Notes: generated from the letters alone by a model not told the origin. Counted from the first letter of the stretch, positions 9,573 to 18,781 are shown. The stretch is 64,000 nucleotides of DNA from Marinobacter sp. F3R11 (GCF_003318275.1 NZ_QOCH01000015.1:469608-533607), one strand, 5' to 3'. A program made the numbers and translations.

Positions 9573-9588
9573 TGCATGAGCCGTTCCA
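9573..9588 (-). promoter_or_regulatory. Sigma-54-type promoter of urtA
   Basis: The minus strand reads TGGAACGGCTCATGCA, matching the sigma-54 consensus TGGCACG-N4-TTGCA at all but two positions and keeping the GG and GC doublets ten bases apart. The expected transcription start is about 50 bases before the urtA ATG. NtrC-like sites upstream support the call. Confidence 0.8.
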
Positions 9589-9666
9589 AACCATGGAAGC
9601 TTCTTTATATTTCAGATTGTTACAGGGAAACCAAACAACACGGGGCAGGTTATTTTGAGCGACACA

Positions 9667-9711
9667 GCCCCAAAATGGTGCGGTAGAAATATGCCCGCCC
9701 CAACGTGGTGC
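9667..9711 (-). promoter_or_regulatory. Two NtrC-like enhancer sites upstream of urtA
   Basis: Two 15-bp sites read on the minus strand GCACCATTTTGGGGC (9667-9681) and GCACCACGTTGGGGC (9697-9711). Each fits the NtrC consensus GCACC-N5-GGTGC with one mismatch in the right arm. Their 30-bp spacing is close to three helical turns, and they lie about 90-120 bp upstream of the sigma-54-like element, the classical enhancer arrangement for cooperative NtrC binding. Confidence 0.78.
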
Positions 9712-9733
9712 GACAGGCTTCAGGCTCAGGAGA

Positions 9734-11959
9734 TCAGCATATCTTTCGGGAAGCTTTTCTGGCGGTATTGATGATGTGGTCCAGCTCCTGGCCGTCGCGG
9801 GGGTACTCGGCAATACCAATGCCGCATGACACAACCAGTTCCTGGCCATCTTCCAGCACGATTGCTGACTGCAGCGCGCTGACTATGCGATCTGCAACCT
9901 CAGCGGCGTATGCCATGCCCTGGCCGGGAAGCAGCACAATGAATTCGTCCCCACCCCAACGGGATACGGTATCAGCCTTGCCAATACATGAATTTATCCT
10001 CTGGGCCACATGCCAGAGCACGGCATCGCCGCCCGCATGCCCCAGCCTGCCGTTTATCTGTTTGAAGCGGTCAATGTCTGCATACAGGATGCTGACGAGA
10101 CCCTGCTGTCTGTCGGCCTGAAACATGGCTTGTTGCAGCCGGTCGGCCAGCAGCAGTCGATTAGGCAAATCCGTGACCTTGTCGAAATGCGTCAGATACT
10201 CCAGCTGCTGATTATTTTCGAGATTGGCGATCGCGAAAGAGATATCGTCGGCAATCTCGTACAGAAGCTTCATTTCGACATGATCAAATGAAAACGGCTC
10301 GCGCTGGTAAAGCACCAGAGCCGCGTCCGTGGTTTTGCCTCTCGCCGTCAGCGGGAAACTGGCCATGGCCTGTATTCCGTGATCGATCAGGTCCGTCAGG
10401 TCCGGGTTGTCATGCTCCTCTGCCAGGTTATCCCGGGTAACAACATTGTGTGTCTGCAGGCATTCATGGACAGCATCAATTTCGTAACCGGACAGTTGCC
10501 GCATCTGGAATTGCTTGTCGTTAGCGTGGGCGTGCAGAATTCTGAGCAGGCCCGAGCTCCTGTCGTGCTCCACAACCAGTGCTGCGGGCAGACCACCTTC
10601 TTCAACCGTAATCCAGGTGACCTCTTCGTATAGCGCGTCGAGGGTCTGGGCCCGTACGATCAGCGTATTGATCCCGCTCAGAACTTTATGAATGCGGTTG
10701 AGGCGACGAATTTTCAGCTCGGCCTCTACGCGCTCGGTGATGTCCAGAATCGCCGCTACTACATAGTGCCCCTCAGCTGTCTGCACCGGGTTCAGGGCAA
10801 TCTCGGCCCGGAACTCAGTACCGTCCCGGCGTAAGGCGAACAGATCTTCGCTGTCACCCATTAACCGCTGCTCCGGACCGCTCAGATACTCGCGGCGGAA
10901 ATCCATATAGCTCTCGCGGAATCGGGCGGGCATAAGGTGCTCTATCTGCGAGCCTACGAGCTGACCTTCCGGGCATAGGAACATGGAGTGCGCGAACTGG
11001 TTAGCCATCTGGATGGTGCCATTCGCATCAACCATCAGCGTAGCCACAGGGGAGGAATCCATCGTCGAGAGGAAACGCTCTTCCTCCCGGTTGAGGGCGC
11101 TGGCACCAAGCCAGCCGACAAAAACCAGCACCAGAATACTGGACAGACTACTCAGTGCAAAGCCGAATGCCTCAGCATAATAACCGGCAACCACGCCTTG
11201 CATACTGAGCCAACCCATCAATACCGGAGTCACAATAATAACTGGCAAAAGGCGCCGCATGGAGCGACCACCAACGAAGGAACTGGCAACCGTACGCACC
11301 ACACCGGCACCAGGCCGGACCAAAAGCATGCCGGTACCGCAGAGCACAAACAGCGCCGCAGTGTGCACAGCCATGGTAGAAAATACAGGAAGCCTGAACT
11401 GGCGCACGCCGAAGATATAGCCGATCAGCGCCGCGCCGCTGATGACGATCACGGCCAGGGCAAGAAGCTGCAATACGGTTGTGGCGTGGCGTAACGAAGT
11501 AACCTTGGCCAGCCATGCGATGCTCAACAGGCTGAAACATATAGCCGTGCCCGCCGACATGCGCCCGGGCGAGTTTTCAGGAAGCGTTTCCGTATCCGGA
11601 ATCACAAAGTTATCGATGCCCAGCCGCCAGCCTGCCCCGTATTCAAGAAGCGTAAGGCCAGATACTACCAACAGGAAGAGTGCCAGAGACACGGTGGTGG
11701 CCACCCCTGCAGGTGACCGCTCCAAGTGCGGATGTCGCCAGAAAAGGAAGCCACAGGCGAGAAAGCAGAGCGCCGTATTGATCTTCATTGTTTCCAGGGC
11801 GGGTAGTACACGCTTGCCCATCTGGACATCGAAGATCCATGCCAGCACAACCAGAACACTGATCAGGATGACTACCAGGCCAATACGGCTGATGATAGTA
11901 CTGTAGATTCCCAGTGAACCTGTATCTGCCACTTTGCGCGGATAGCATATCCCTGGCAT
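9734..11959 (-). CDS. Membrane PAS-GAF-GGDEF diguanylate cyclase
   Basis: Predicted to make cyclic di-GMP. The N-terminal ~285 residues hold seven or eight hydrophobic segments (starting IISRIGLVVILISVLVVLAW), followed by a PAS domain (near STMDSSPVATLMVDANGTI to AAILDITERVEAEL), a GAF-like region (IHKVLSGINTLIVRA to VEMKLLYEIADDISFAI) and a GGDEF domain with an intact WGGDEF active site. The inhibitory I-site RxxD, expected five residues before GGDEF, reads GKAD, so product feedback is probably lost. The domain ends early at TARKASRKIC, lacking the usual terminal AMYxAKxxGRN. Substrate signals are unknown. The stop lies just beyond the urtA control region. Confidence 0.88.
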   Translation of the reverse strand: MPGICYPRKVADTGSLGIYSTIISRIGLVVILISVLVVLAWIFDVQMGKRVLPALETMKINTALCFLACGFLFWRHPHLERSPAGVATTVSLALFLLVVSGLTLLEYGAGWRLGIDNFVIPDTETLPENSPGRMSAGTAICFSLLSIAWLAKVTSLRHATTVLQLLALAVIVISGAALIGYIFGVRQFRLPVFSTMAVHTAALFVLCGTGMLLVRPGAGVVRTVASSFVGGRSMRRLLPVIIVTPVLMGWLSMQGVVAGYYAEAFGFALSSLSSILVLVFVGWLGASALNREEERFLSTMDSSPVATLMVDANGTIQMANQFAHSMFLCPEGQLVGSQIEHLMPARFRESYMDFRREYLSGPEQRLMGDSEDLFALRRDGTEFRAEIALNPVQTAEGHYVVAAILDITERVEAELKIRRLNRIHKVLSGINTLIVRAQTLDALYEEVTWITVEEGGLPAALVVEHDRSSGLLRILHAHANDKQFQMRQLSGYEIDAVHECLQTHNVVTRDNLAEEHDNPDLTDLIDHGIQAMASFPLTARGKTTDAALVLYQREPFSFDHVEMKLLYEIADDISFAIANLENNQQLEYLTHFDKVTDLPNRLLLADRLQQAMFQADRQQGLVSILYADIDRFKQINGRLGHAGGDAVLWHVAQRINSCIGKADTVSRWGGDEFIVLLPGQGMAYAAEVADRIVSALQSAIVLEDGQELVVSCGIGIAEYPRDGQELDHIINTARKASRKIC

Positions 11960-12301
11960 GTCACTCTCCCCCCTTCCTATCCCGGAATGGGCTCGACGTT
12001 ACTGCGCCAATTCGTCGGCCAACACATCTCCCTTAAACTTAGCATACTCACGGGAATATGGAGCGAAATGAGCAGGGTGACTGAAGCCCCGAAATAATGC
12101 GGCCCGCACCATACTGCACCATCCTGGCCCGGCACAGCCCAGTTTTATCCAACAAAACGGATATTTAATGAGTGACCGCAGTTCCTTGTTTTTATGAAAC
12201 TATTCAGGGAGTTCATGCACCAAATTCGTGCCTTTTCTCCATCGCCCGGTACAGATCCTGCAGGCAGCATAAGAAAATAGCTCAGACAGGAGTGCACCAT
12301 C
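11960..12301. other. Divergent intergenic region, diguanylate cyclase / ggpPS
   Basis: No gene is seen here. It should hold divergent promoters for the diguanylate cyclase and for the osmolyte gene ggpPS. Visible elements are a direct repeat of GCACCAT (near 12106 and 12116), a GCAC-N7-GTGC dyad at 12217-12231 and an AGGAG ribosome binding site ten bases before ggpPS. No convincing sigma-70 pair stood out. Confidence 0.6.
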
Positions 12302-14575
12302 ATGCTACTAGCCACCGATCTGGATGGAACCTTTCTCGCGGGTAGCCCGGATAATCGCATCAGACTGTACCAGCTGATTGCAGCCCACCCGGAAATCCAA
12401 CTGGTGTTCGTAACCGGTCGCGGACTGGAGTCAGTATTGCCTCTGCTCTCTGACCCGACCATTCCGCAACCTGACTACATCATCTGCGACGTAGGCTGCA
12501 CCGTAGTACACGGGGACTCCCAACAGGCAATACAGCCATTACAGGGAGAGATTGACGAAATCTGGCCAGGGGAACAGATCATTGAGGCCGCACTGACCTC
12601 ATTCGAAGGCCTCCAGCGCCAGGAGGTTCCCCAGGAGCGCCGCGTATCCTATTTCTGCCACAGCACAGCGGTGGGCCATGGCCTGAAAGCCAAAGCAGAG
12701 GCGCTTTCCTGCGACGTCCTCTTCTCAGGGGGCAAGTATCTGGACATCCTGCCCCGTGGCGTCAACAAGGGCAGCACGCTGACCCGGCTGATCGAGTATC
12801 TGGGTGCCGACCCGGAAGCGGTTCTGGTGGCGGGCGATACGCTGAATGATCTGTCGATGTACCAGCAGAACTTCAAAGGCGTGTGTGTCGGGGATTCCGA
12901 ACTCGCTCTGCTGGAGGAAACCGAGCAACAGGCGCGCGTGTATCATGCAGACGCCACTGGCTGCGGCGGCATTCTGGAAGCATTTGAACATTTCGGTTTT
13001 CTGGGTCACGCCGGCATAGACGCAGAGATCCCCGATACCATGCGATCAGGCAAATCGGACCTGGTCATCGTTTATCACCGCCTGCCCTACGAAGAGGTAG
13101 TGGAGAACGGTGAGCTGATCCGGCGCCGGCCCCGGTCGCCCAATGGAATCATTCCCACACTGCTGAGCTTTTTTGCCGATGGCAAAGCCGGTTCCTGGGT
13201 TGCCTGGTCGATTGATGACCCGGAGCTGGGCCCCTTCCAGACGCACACCGAAGTGGACACCAGCCGCTATGAAAAGCTCGTAGCGGCGCGGGTAGGATTA
13301 ACCGCCGAAGAAGTCGACATCTTCTACAAGCGCTTTTCCAAAGAGGCCTTCTGGCCGACCCTGCACACCTTCTGGGAGCGCGCTACCTTCCGGGATGACC
13401 ACTGGCAGGTGTTTCTCAAGGTCAACAAACTCTTCGCTGAACGCACGGCGGCGGAGGCAGCAGACAATGCCGTGGTGTGGATCCACGATTACAATTTGTG
13501 GATGGTTCCGGCCTTTCTGCGGGAACTGCGCCCGGATCTGACCATAGCCTTTTTCCACCACACCTACTTTCCGTCTGCCGATGTCTTCAACGTACTGCCC
13601 TGGCGCCGGGAAATCATCAGTAGTCTGCTGCAATGCGACCACATAGGGTTCCATATTCCCCGGCAGGCTGAGAATTTCGTCGATGTGGCCCGGGGGGTTA
13701 CACCGCTGGAAGTTACCCGCAGAGCCGGGTGTGCTCCCCGCTTTCTGACATATGGCTGTGCCGTGGGTCTGGATGAGATGAGCACCGAAATCAAAGTGAA
13801 CGAGCGCAGAATCGGCCTTGGCGCGCACCCGGTCGGGCTCGACCTGAGCCGTGTTCGCAACGCCCTTGCCGATACCGACGTTATCTCGCGAATGGAAAGC
13901 CTTCGTGAGGAACTGGAAGGTATACGGCTGATCCTTTCCGTAGAGCGACTGGATTTCACCAAAGGTATTCTGGAAAAGCTGCAGGCATACGAGCGAATGC
14001 TGACGGAGCACCCGGAACTGGAAACAAAAGTCACGCTTATGATGGTGTGCGTACCTGCGGCAAAGGGTATGACCATTTACGAGGAACTGCTCTCGCAGAT
14101 TGAGCAGACAGTAGGCCGCATTAATGGCCAGTTTGCTCAGGTGGGCTGGACCCCCGTGCAGTTCTTCTTCCGGGCCCTGCCCTTCGAGGAACTCGTGGCC
14201 TATTACACCATGGCCGATGTGATGTGGATTACGCCACTGCGGGATGGCCTGAACCTGGTTGCCAAGGAATATATTGCCACCCAGGGGCTTACCAAAGGCT
14301 GTGGGGTACTGGTGCTTTCCGAGTTTGCCGGAGCTGCAGCCGAACTCCGGGGCGCCATTCTGGCCAACCCACACCACCCACAGGACCTGGCGGACACCTG
14401 CTACTACGCACTGGCAATGAGTCCGGACGAAGCCAGAAACCGCTTGAGCGAGGCGTTCGAAATCGTGTGCCGTTACGACATTGGCTACTGGGGAGACGAA
14501 TTCATCGAGGCAGTGGAACAACGGCGGATCAGCAAACTGAAAAAAGTTGTATCGCTGGGCCAGAGCGCCGCCTGA
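12302..14575 (+). CDS. ggpPS: Bifunctional glucosylglycerol-phosphate synthase/phosphatase
   Basis: Makes the compatible solute glucosylglycerol: a GT20 domain joins ADP-glucose and glycerol-3-phosphate, and a fused HAD phosphatase removes the phosphate. The HAD part is N-terminal, with motif I DLDGTF at residues 6-11 and the GDTLND motif near 180; the GT20 part runs from about residue 250, with HDYNLWMVPAFLRELRP, FFHHTYFPSADVFNVLPW, SVERLDFTKGILEKL and the nucleotide-sugar segment LRDGLNLVAKEY. The order and the 757-residue length match fused GgpPS proteins known from Stenotrophomonas and marine gammaproteobacteria. A trehalose-6-phosphate synthase/phosphatase is the alternative, but the next gene, a glucosylglycerol phosphorylase homologue, favours this call. 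Regulation by salinity is expected but not shown. Confidence 0.88.
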   Translation: MLLATDLDGTFLAGSPDNRIRLYQLIAAHPEIQLVFVTGRGLESVLPLLSDPTIPQPDYIICDVGCTVVHGDSQQAIQPLQGEIDEIWPGEQIIEAALTSFEGLQRQEVPQERRVSYFCHSTAVGHGLKAKAEALSCDVLFSGGKYLDILPRGVNKGSTLTRLIEYLGADPEAVLVAGDTLNDLSMYQQNFKGVCVGDSELALLEETEQQARVYHADATGCGGILEAFEHFGFLGHAGIDAEIPDTMRSGKSDLVIVYHRLPYEEVVENGELIRRRPRSPNGIIPTLLSFFADGKAGSWVAWSIDDPELGPFQTHTEVDTSRYEKLVAARVGLTAEEVDIFYKRFSKEAFWPTLHTFWERATFRDDHWQVFLKVNKLFAERTAAEAADNAVVWIHDYNLWMVPAFLRELRPDLTIAFFHHTYFPSADVFNVLPWRREIISSLLQCDHIGFHIPRQAENFVDVARGVTPLEVTRRAGCAPRFLTYGCAVGLDEMSTEIKVNERRIGLGAHPVGLDLSRVRNALADTDVISRMESLREELEGIRLILSVERLDFTKGILEKLQAYERMLTEHPELETKVTLMMVCVPAAKGMTIYEELLSQIEQTVGRINGQFAQVGWTPVQFFFRALPFEELVAYYTMADVMWITPLRDGLNLVAKEYIATQGLTKGCGVLVLSEFAGAAAELRGAILANPHHPQDLADTCYYALAMSPDEARNRLSEAFEIVCRYDIGYWGDEFIEAVEQRRISKLKKVVSLGQSAA

Positions 14576-14615
14576 TCTTCATTCACCTGAAAAATGATAA
14601 CGCAGGAGCCGAGCC

Positions 14616-16058
14616 ATGCTGCTCAAAAATGCAGTGCAGCTGATCTGCTATCCGGACCGGATTGGCAAAGACCTGAAAGACCTTCATACCGTGGTGGAAA
14701 AACACCTTTCGGATGCCATCGGCGGCCTGCACATTCTGCCGTTTTTTCCGTCCAATGCTGACGGCGGCTTTTCGCCACTAACCCACAAGGAAGTCGACCC
14801 GGCTTTCGGAACCTGGGACGACATCGAAGCGTTCACCCAGAAGTACGACCTGTGTGTGGACCTGACGGTAAACCACATCTCCGATGAGTCACCGGAGTTC
14901 CAGGATTTCATCGCCAGGGGATTCGACTCCAGGTATGCCGATCTGTTCGTGCATGTGGACAAGTTCGGCGAAATTTCCCACGACGATCTGGCCAGGATCC
15001 ACATTCGAAAGGAAAAAGAACCCTTTCGGGAAGTAACCTTTGCCGATGGCACGAAAACAAGAGTGTGGTGCACCTTCACCGAACAGCAGGTCGATCTGAA
15101 CTACGACTCAGACCTGGCTTACAAGTTAATGGAAAGCTACATAGGCTTCCTTACGTCCAAAGGCGTGAACCTGCTCAGGCTGGATGCCTTTGGCTACACC
15201 ACCAAACGCATCGGGACCAGTTGTTTCCTGGTTGAACCAGAGGTTTACCGCATTCTCGACTGGATCAACGAAGTGGCCCTGAAGCACGGTGCCGAATGCC
15301 TGCCAGAGGTGCACGACCACACCAGTTATCAGTACGCCATCAGCCGCCGCAATATGCACCCCTATGGATTTGCTCTGCCACCACTGCTGCTGTATTCACT
15401 GCTTGATGCCAACAGCGTGTACCTCAAGAACTGGCTCCGTATGTGCCCGCGCAACATGGTAACTGTGCTGGATACACACGACGGCATCTGCATACCCGAT
15501 GTAGAGGGGGTACTGCCAGACGATAAAATCAAAGTACTGATCAATAACATCGACGCCCGCAGTGCCGACCCGATTCTGCGCCGTTCCGCAGCAAATATTC
15601 ACAGCGTGGGCGCTATCTACCAGCTTACCTGCACCTTCTACGACGCCCTGATGCAGAATGACGACGCCTACATTGCTGCGCGGGCTATCCAGTTTTTCAC
15701 ACCGGGCATTCCGCAGGTGTATTACGTGGGGCTTCTGGCTGGCTGTAATGACCAGGAACTGATGGAGAAAACAGGAGAACTGCGCGATATCAACCGGCAT
15801 TATTACAGCCTGGAAGAAGTGGACCAGGAGATGCAGAAACCGGTGGTACAACGCCTGCTGAGCCTGATGAAGTTCCGCAGCAACTATCCGGCATTTGATG
15901 GCCGGTTCGAGCTGAACTACTCCAACGACTCGAGTGTTGCCATGGCCTGGCGCCACGGCGATTATTACTGCCACCTGTTCGCGGAGCTGAACTTCAAAAC
16001 GGTGAAGATTGAATATCTCGATGTAAAGAGCGGGGAAACCATGCAGCTGGATTGCTAG
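14616..16058 (+). CDS. GH13_18 glycoside phosphorylase, probable 2-O-alpha-glucosylglycerol phosphorylase
   Basis: A sucrose-phosphorylase-type GH13_18 enzyme of 480 residues. The retaining active site is complete: nucleophile Asp190 in LLRLDAFGY, acid/base Glu231 in ECLPEVHDH and Asp289 in TVLDTHDG, aligning closely with the numbering in bifidobacterial sucrose phosphorylase. A glucosylglycerol phosphorylase has been described from Marinobacter within this subfamily, and the gene lies 40 bases behind ggpPS. Likely role: reversible phosphorolysis of glucosylglycerol to glucose-1-phosphate and glycerol, recycling the osmolyte after osmotic downshift. Sucrose phosphorylase or sucrose-6-phosphate phosphorylase activity is less likely given context. 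A GGAG-like site (GCAGGAGCCGAGCC) precedes the ATG. Confidence 0.87.
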   Translation: MLLKNAVQLICYPDRIGKDLKDLHTVVEKHLSDAIGGLHILPFFPSNADGGFSPLTHKEVDPAFGTWDDIEAFTQKYDLCVDLTVNHISDESPEFQDFIARGFDSRYADLFVHVDKFGEISHDDLARIHIRKEKEPFREVTFADGTKTRVWCTFTEQQVDLNYDSDLAYKLMESYIGFLTSKGVNLLRLDAFGYTTKRIGTSCFLVEPEVYRILDWINEVALKHGAECLPEVHDHTSYQYAISRRNMHPYGFALPPLLLYSLLDANSVYLKNWLRMCPRNMVTVLDTHDGICIPDVEGVLPDDKIKVLINNIDARSADPILRRSAANIHSVGAIYQLTCTFYDALMQNDDAYIAARAIQFFTPGIPQVYYVGLLAGCNDQELMEKTGELRDINRHYYSLEEVDQEMQKPVVQRLLSLMKFRSNYPAFDGRFELNYSNDSSVAMAWRHGDYYCHLFAELNFKTVKIEYLDVKSGETMQLDC

Positions 16059-16197
16059 GCGCATACCCGTAATATGTAATGTCATACAAAACAAACATTC
16101 TCTTCACGCAATAAAACATATTTGCACTATCTAACCATCAATTACCTACAATAAAATGAGTTATATCGGGTAATAATGAACAGGCTGATCTTCATCG

Positions 16198-16207
16198 CCC
16201 CCCCCCC
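16198..16207 (+). repeat. C10 homopolymer upstream of MHYT gene
   Basis: Ten consecutive C residues lie 31 bases before the ATG of the MHYT-GGDEF-EAL gene, just ahead of a possible -10 element TATAAA (16222-16227). Tracts of this length are slippage-prone and could change promoter spacing. Confidence 0.9.
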
Positions 16208-16238
16208 AGACTGCCTTCTCATATAAAACAGGTTTTCA

Positions 16239-18320
16239 ATGTTAGAAAGCAGTTACAACGAAGTGTTAGTTGCCTGTTCAATATTGGTTGCAGTTCTCGC
16301 AGCCTACACCGCCCTGAATATGGCCAGCCGTGTATCCAGCGCCTCGGGCAAAGCCGCTGTGTTGTGGCTGATTGGCGGCTCCTTCGCGATGGGGTTTGGC
16401 ATCTGGTCGATGCACTTTATAGGGATGCTCGCCTTCAGCCTCCCCATTGATCAGGGGTATGACGTTCCCCTGACGGTACTTTCATTACTCATTGCCACTG
16501 CCTCTTCTGCACTAGCACTTTATCTGGTCTGCCAGGAGAAGCTTCCGTTTAGCCGCCTGGTATCCGGCGGTATTCTTATGGGACTGGGCATTGCTGCCAT
16601 GCACTATATCGGCATGGACGCTATGCTCATGAACCCTCATATTGTTTATGTCCCCTCACTGGTCGTGCTATCCATCATTATCGCCATAGCCGCCTCTCTG
16701 GGAGGGCTCTGGCTTGCTTTCCGCCTGCGCGAAGTCGACAAGCAGGCCACATTTGCCCGTATGGGTGCAGCTCTTGTTATGGGCTGCGCCATCATAGGCA
16801 TGCACTACACAGGAATGGCCGCATCCAGGTTTCCGCTCAATAGTTTCTGTGGTGCGGCTAACAGTGGCATAGATACAAAATGGCTGGCCACACTGGTCAT
16901 CATTGTAAGCATCGCGGTGTTTGCCATTGCGCTTATTGTATCAATGCTCGACGTTCGCACGAACCGGCTGTCGGAATCACTTGATAGCGCCAACAATGAA
17001 CTGATCAAGCTGGCCCTTCATGACAACCTGACCCATTTGCCGAATCGTGTTCTGCTGAACGACCGGATGGAACAAGCGATACACCGGGCCGAGCGGAATA
17101 ACAGTGAATTCGCAGTGCTCTTTCTGGATCTGGACGGCTTCAAAACTATTAATGATATCCACGGGCACCATGTGGGAGACCTTTTGCTACAAGAAGTCTC
17201 GCAGCGTCTTCTGGGGAGCAAGCGGGAAGGAGATACGGCGGCAAGGCTTGGCGGAGATGAATTTGTAGTGCTTCTAGAGCCTGTCACACCGGGAAACTCA
17301 GCGATTTTTGCACAACGTTTGATTGATAAAATTGAACAGCCTTATGAGGCTGCAAACCACCACCTTCAAATATCAACCAGTATCGGCATCGCCATTTACC
17401 CCCAGGACGGCCAGACCGAGCATGAACTGATGGTCCACGCTGACGCAGCCATGTACCACGCCAAAAAGCAGGGCCGCAACGGCTACTGTTTTTTTAAGCG
17501 CAGCATGAACACCGATGTACATCTGCAAATGCAGATGCAGCAGAACCTGCGACACGCGGCAGACCGCAACGAACTGGTTTTGCACTATCAGCCCAAACTG
17601 ATCGCACCGAGCGGCCCCATAACCGGGCTGGAGGCACTACTGCGGTGGCAAAGCCCTGATCACGGCCTCCTGTCACCGGATCGCTTTCTTCCGTTGGCCG
17701 AGAGCTCAGGGCTGATCGTACCTATTGGTAACTGGGTAATTAACGAAGCCTGCCGGCAAATGAAAGTCTGGCACGATCAGGGTCATAAGGACTGGAATGT
17801 GGCGGTAAATCTTTCCGCAGTGCAACTGGAACACGATAGCCTGGTAGATGTTGTCCGTTCAGCATTGACGCAACACTCGCTTGCCCCCTCTCACCTGGTA
17901 CTTGAGATTACAGAGTCAACGGCAATGCGCGATGCCGAAGCCAGCCTCAAAGTGTTGAACGACCTGTCTGCTCTTGGCGTGTCCATTTCCATCGATGACT
18001 TCGGCACAGGTTACTCAAGTTTGCTGTACCTGAAACGCCTGCCAGCCAATGAGCTGAAAATTGATCGCGGCTTTATTACCGAACTGGCTCAGGGCAATGA
18101 TGACGAAGCAATCATCCGGGCAATCATCGCCCTGGGGAAAACGCTGGGTATGAAGATTGTTGCAGAGGGCGTTGAAACAACTGATCAACAGGAACTTCTG
18201 ACAGGACTTGGCTGCAATACCCTGCAAGGCTATCTGTTGGGCAAACCCGCTCCACCAGATACATTGCTCGATACGATTACCCACCTGACCAAACGCTCTG
18301 AGTCTGCGACCATCACTTGA
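16239..18320 (+). CDS. MHYT-GGDEF-EAL c-di-GMP protein
   Basis: Integral membrane sensor that could both make and degrade cyclic di-GMP. Seven hydrophobic segments in the first ~235 residues contain the three MHYT-type repeats (GIWSMHFIGM, GIAAMHYIGM, IIGMHYTGM), a module proposed to bind copper and sense O2, CO or NO. The GGDEF domain has RLGGDEF with an intact inhibitory site REGD five residues before it. The EAL domain has EALLRW, NEACRQMKVW, EITEST and the loop-6 region SIDDFGTGYSSL, with KIVAEGVET at its end, so both active sites look functional. It is 693 residues, the usual size. It stands alone between the glucosylglycerol genes and a small unknown protein. Confidence 0.93.
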   Translation: MLESSYNEVLVACSILVAVLAAYTALNMASRVSSASGKAAVLWLIGGSFAMGFGIWSMHFIGMLAFSLPIDQGYDVPLTVLSLLIATASSALALYLVCQEKLPFSRLVSGGILMGLGIAAMHYIGMDAMLMNPHIVYVPSLVVLSIIIAIAASLGGLWLAFRLREVDKQATFARMGAALVMGCAIIGMHYTGMAASRFPLNSFCGAANSGIDTKWLATLVIIVSIAVFAIALIVSMLDVRTNRLSESLDSANNELIKLALHDNLTHLPNRVLLNDRMEQAIHRAERNNSEFAVLFLDLDGFKTINDIHGHHVGDLLLQEVSQRLLGSKREGDTAARLGGDEFVVLLEPVTPGNSAIFAQRLIDKIEQPYEAANHHLQISTSIGIAIYPQDGQTEHELMVHADAAMYHAKKQGRNGYCFFKRSMNTDVHLQMQMQQNLRHAADRNELVLHYQPKLIAPSGPITGLEALLRWQSPDHGLLSPDRFLPLAESSGLIVPIGNWVINEACRQMKVWHDQGHKDWNVAVNLSAVQLEHDSLVDVVRSALTQHSLAPSHLVLEITESTAMRDAEASLKVLNDLSALGVSISIDDFGTGYSSLLYLKRLPANELKIDRGFITELAQGNDDEAIIRAIIALGKTLGMKIVAEGVETTDQQELLTGLGCNTLQGYLLGKPAPPDTLLDTITHLTKRSESATIT

Positions 18321-18473
18321 CTTGACGCGAAGCGTTGCGCAATCCCACGCCCTGTGTTTGTATAGAAAGAGGCGGATCAAAGGAATCACTCTGCCTTTGA
18401 ACCGTTCAATCTGCAGCGAGATCTCCCGGTCTCAAGCGGCACAGAATCACTATTAAACGGAGTTAGTATTGTT

Positions 18474-18719
18474 ATGGCTTATGAAACAATTGATGGTCAA
18501 AAATACGAAAAAGAACTGCTGGATCTGGCCCGTAAACACACGACAGGGCAAGGCGAAGGCAAGTTGTCCAAAGATGAGGTCGCCGATCTTTTCAAATCAG
18601 CCCAGGATGGAACCAGTGTGACTGAGACCGAAAAAGCTACGCTGGGATACATCCGTAACAACTTCGAGTTCACAGATGCTGCGGCCAAGGATTTCGACGC
18701 AGCTTTCAGCAAGCTCTGA
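18474..18719 (+). CDS. Small acidic protein of unknown function
   Basis: An 81-residue, acidic, soluble protein beginning MAYETIDGQKYEKELLDLA, with no signal peptide or membrane segment. I do not recognise a named family. It is rich in helix-formers and has an Asp/Glu-rich pattern (KLSKDEVADLFKSAQDG) loosely like an EF-hand-type helix-loop-helix, which is only a resemblance. A GGAG motif lies about 11 bases before the ATG, and a perfect 13-bp terminator hairpin follows the stop by nine bases, supporting a real single-gene unit. Confidence 0.75.
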   Translation: MAYETIDGQKYEKELLDLARKHTTGQGEGKLSKDEVADLFKSAQDGTSVTETEKATLGYIRNNFEFTDAAAKDFDAAFSKL

Positions 18720-18728
18720 TTCAGTAAA

Positions 18729-18764
18729 GCGATAATCGGGGCTTCAACATTCCCCGATTATCGC
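18729..18764 (+). terminator. Hairpin terminator after small acidic protein gene
   Basis: Perfect 13-bp inverted repeat gcgataatcgggg / ccccgattatcgc around a 10-base loop, placed between the small plus-strand gene and the convergent mscS. It lacks a long T-run, but symmetry lets it serve both directions. Confidence 0.8.
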
Positions 18765-18781
18765 CCTTCCCTGATCTGCCG

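Noticed and set aside
12217..12231. NtrC-like GCAC-N7-GTGC dyad upstream of ggpPS
   Set aside because: Single site, no sigma-54 element beside it, and short dyads of this kind occur by chance.
13298..14521. 407-residue frame antisense to ggpPS
   Set aside because: Shadow of a strongly conserved gene, with no recognisable domain.
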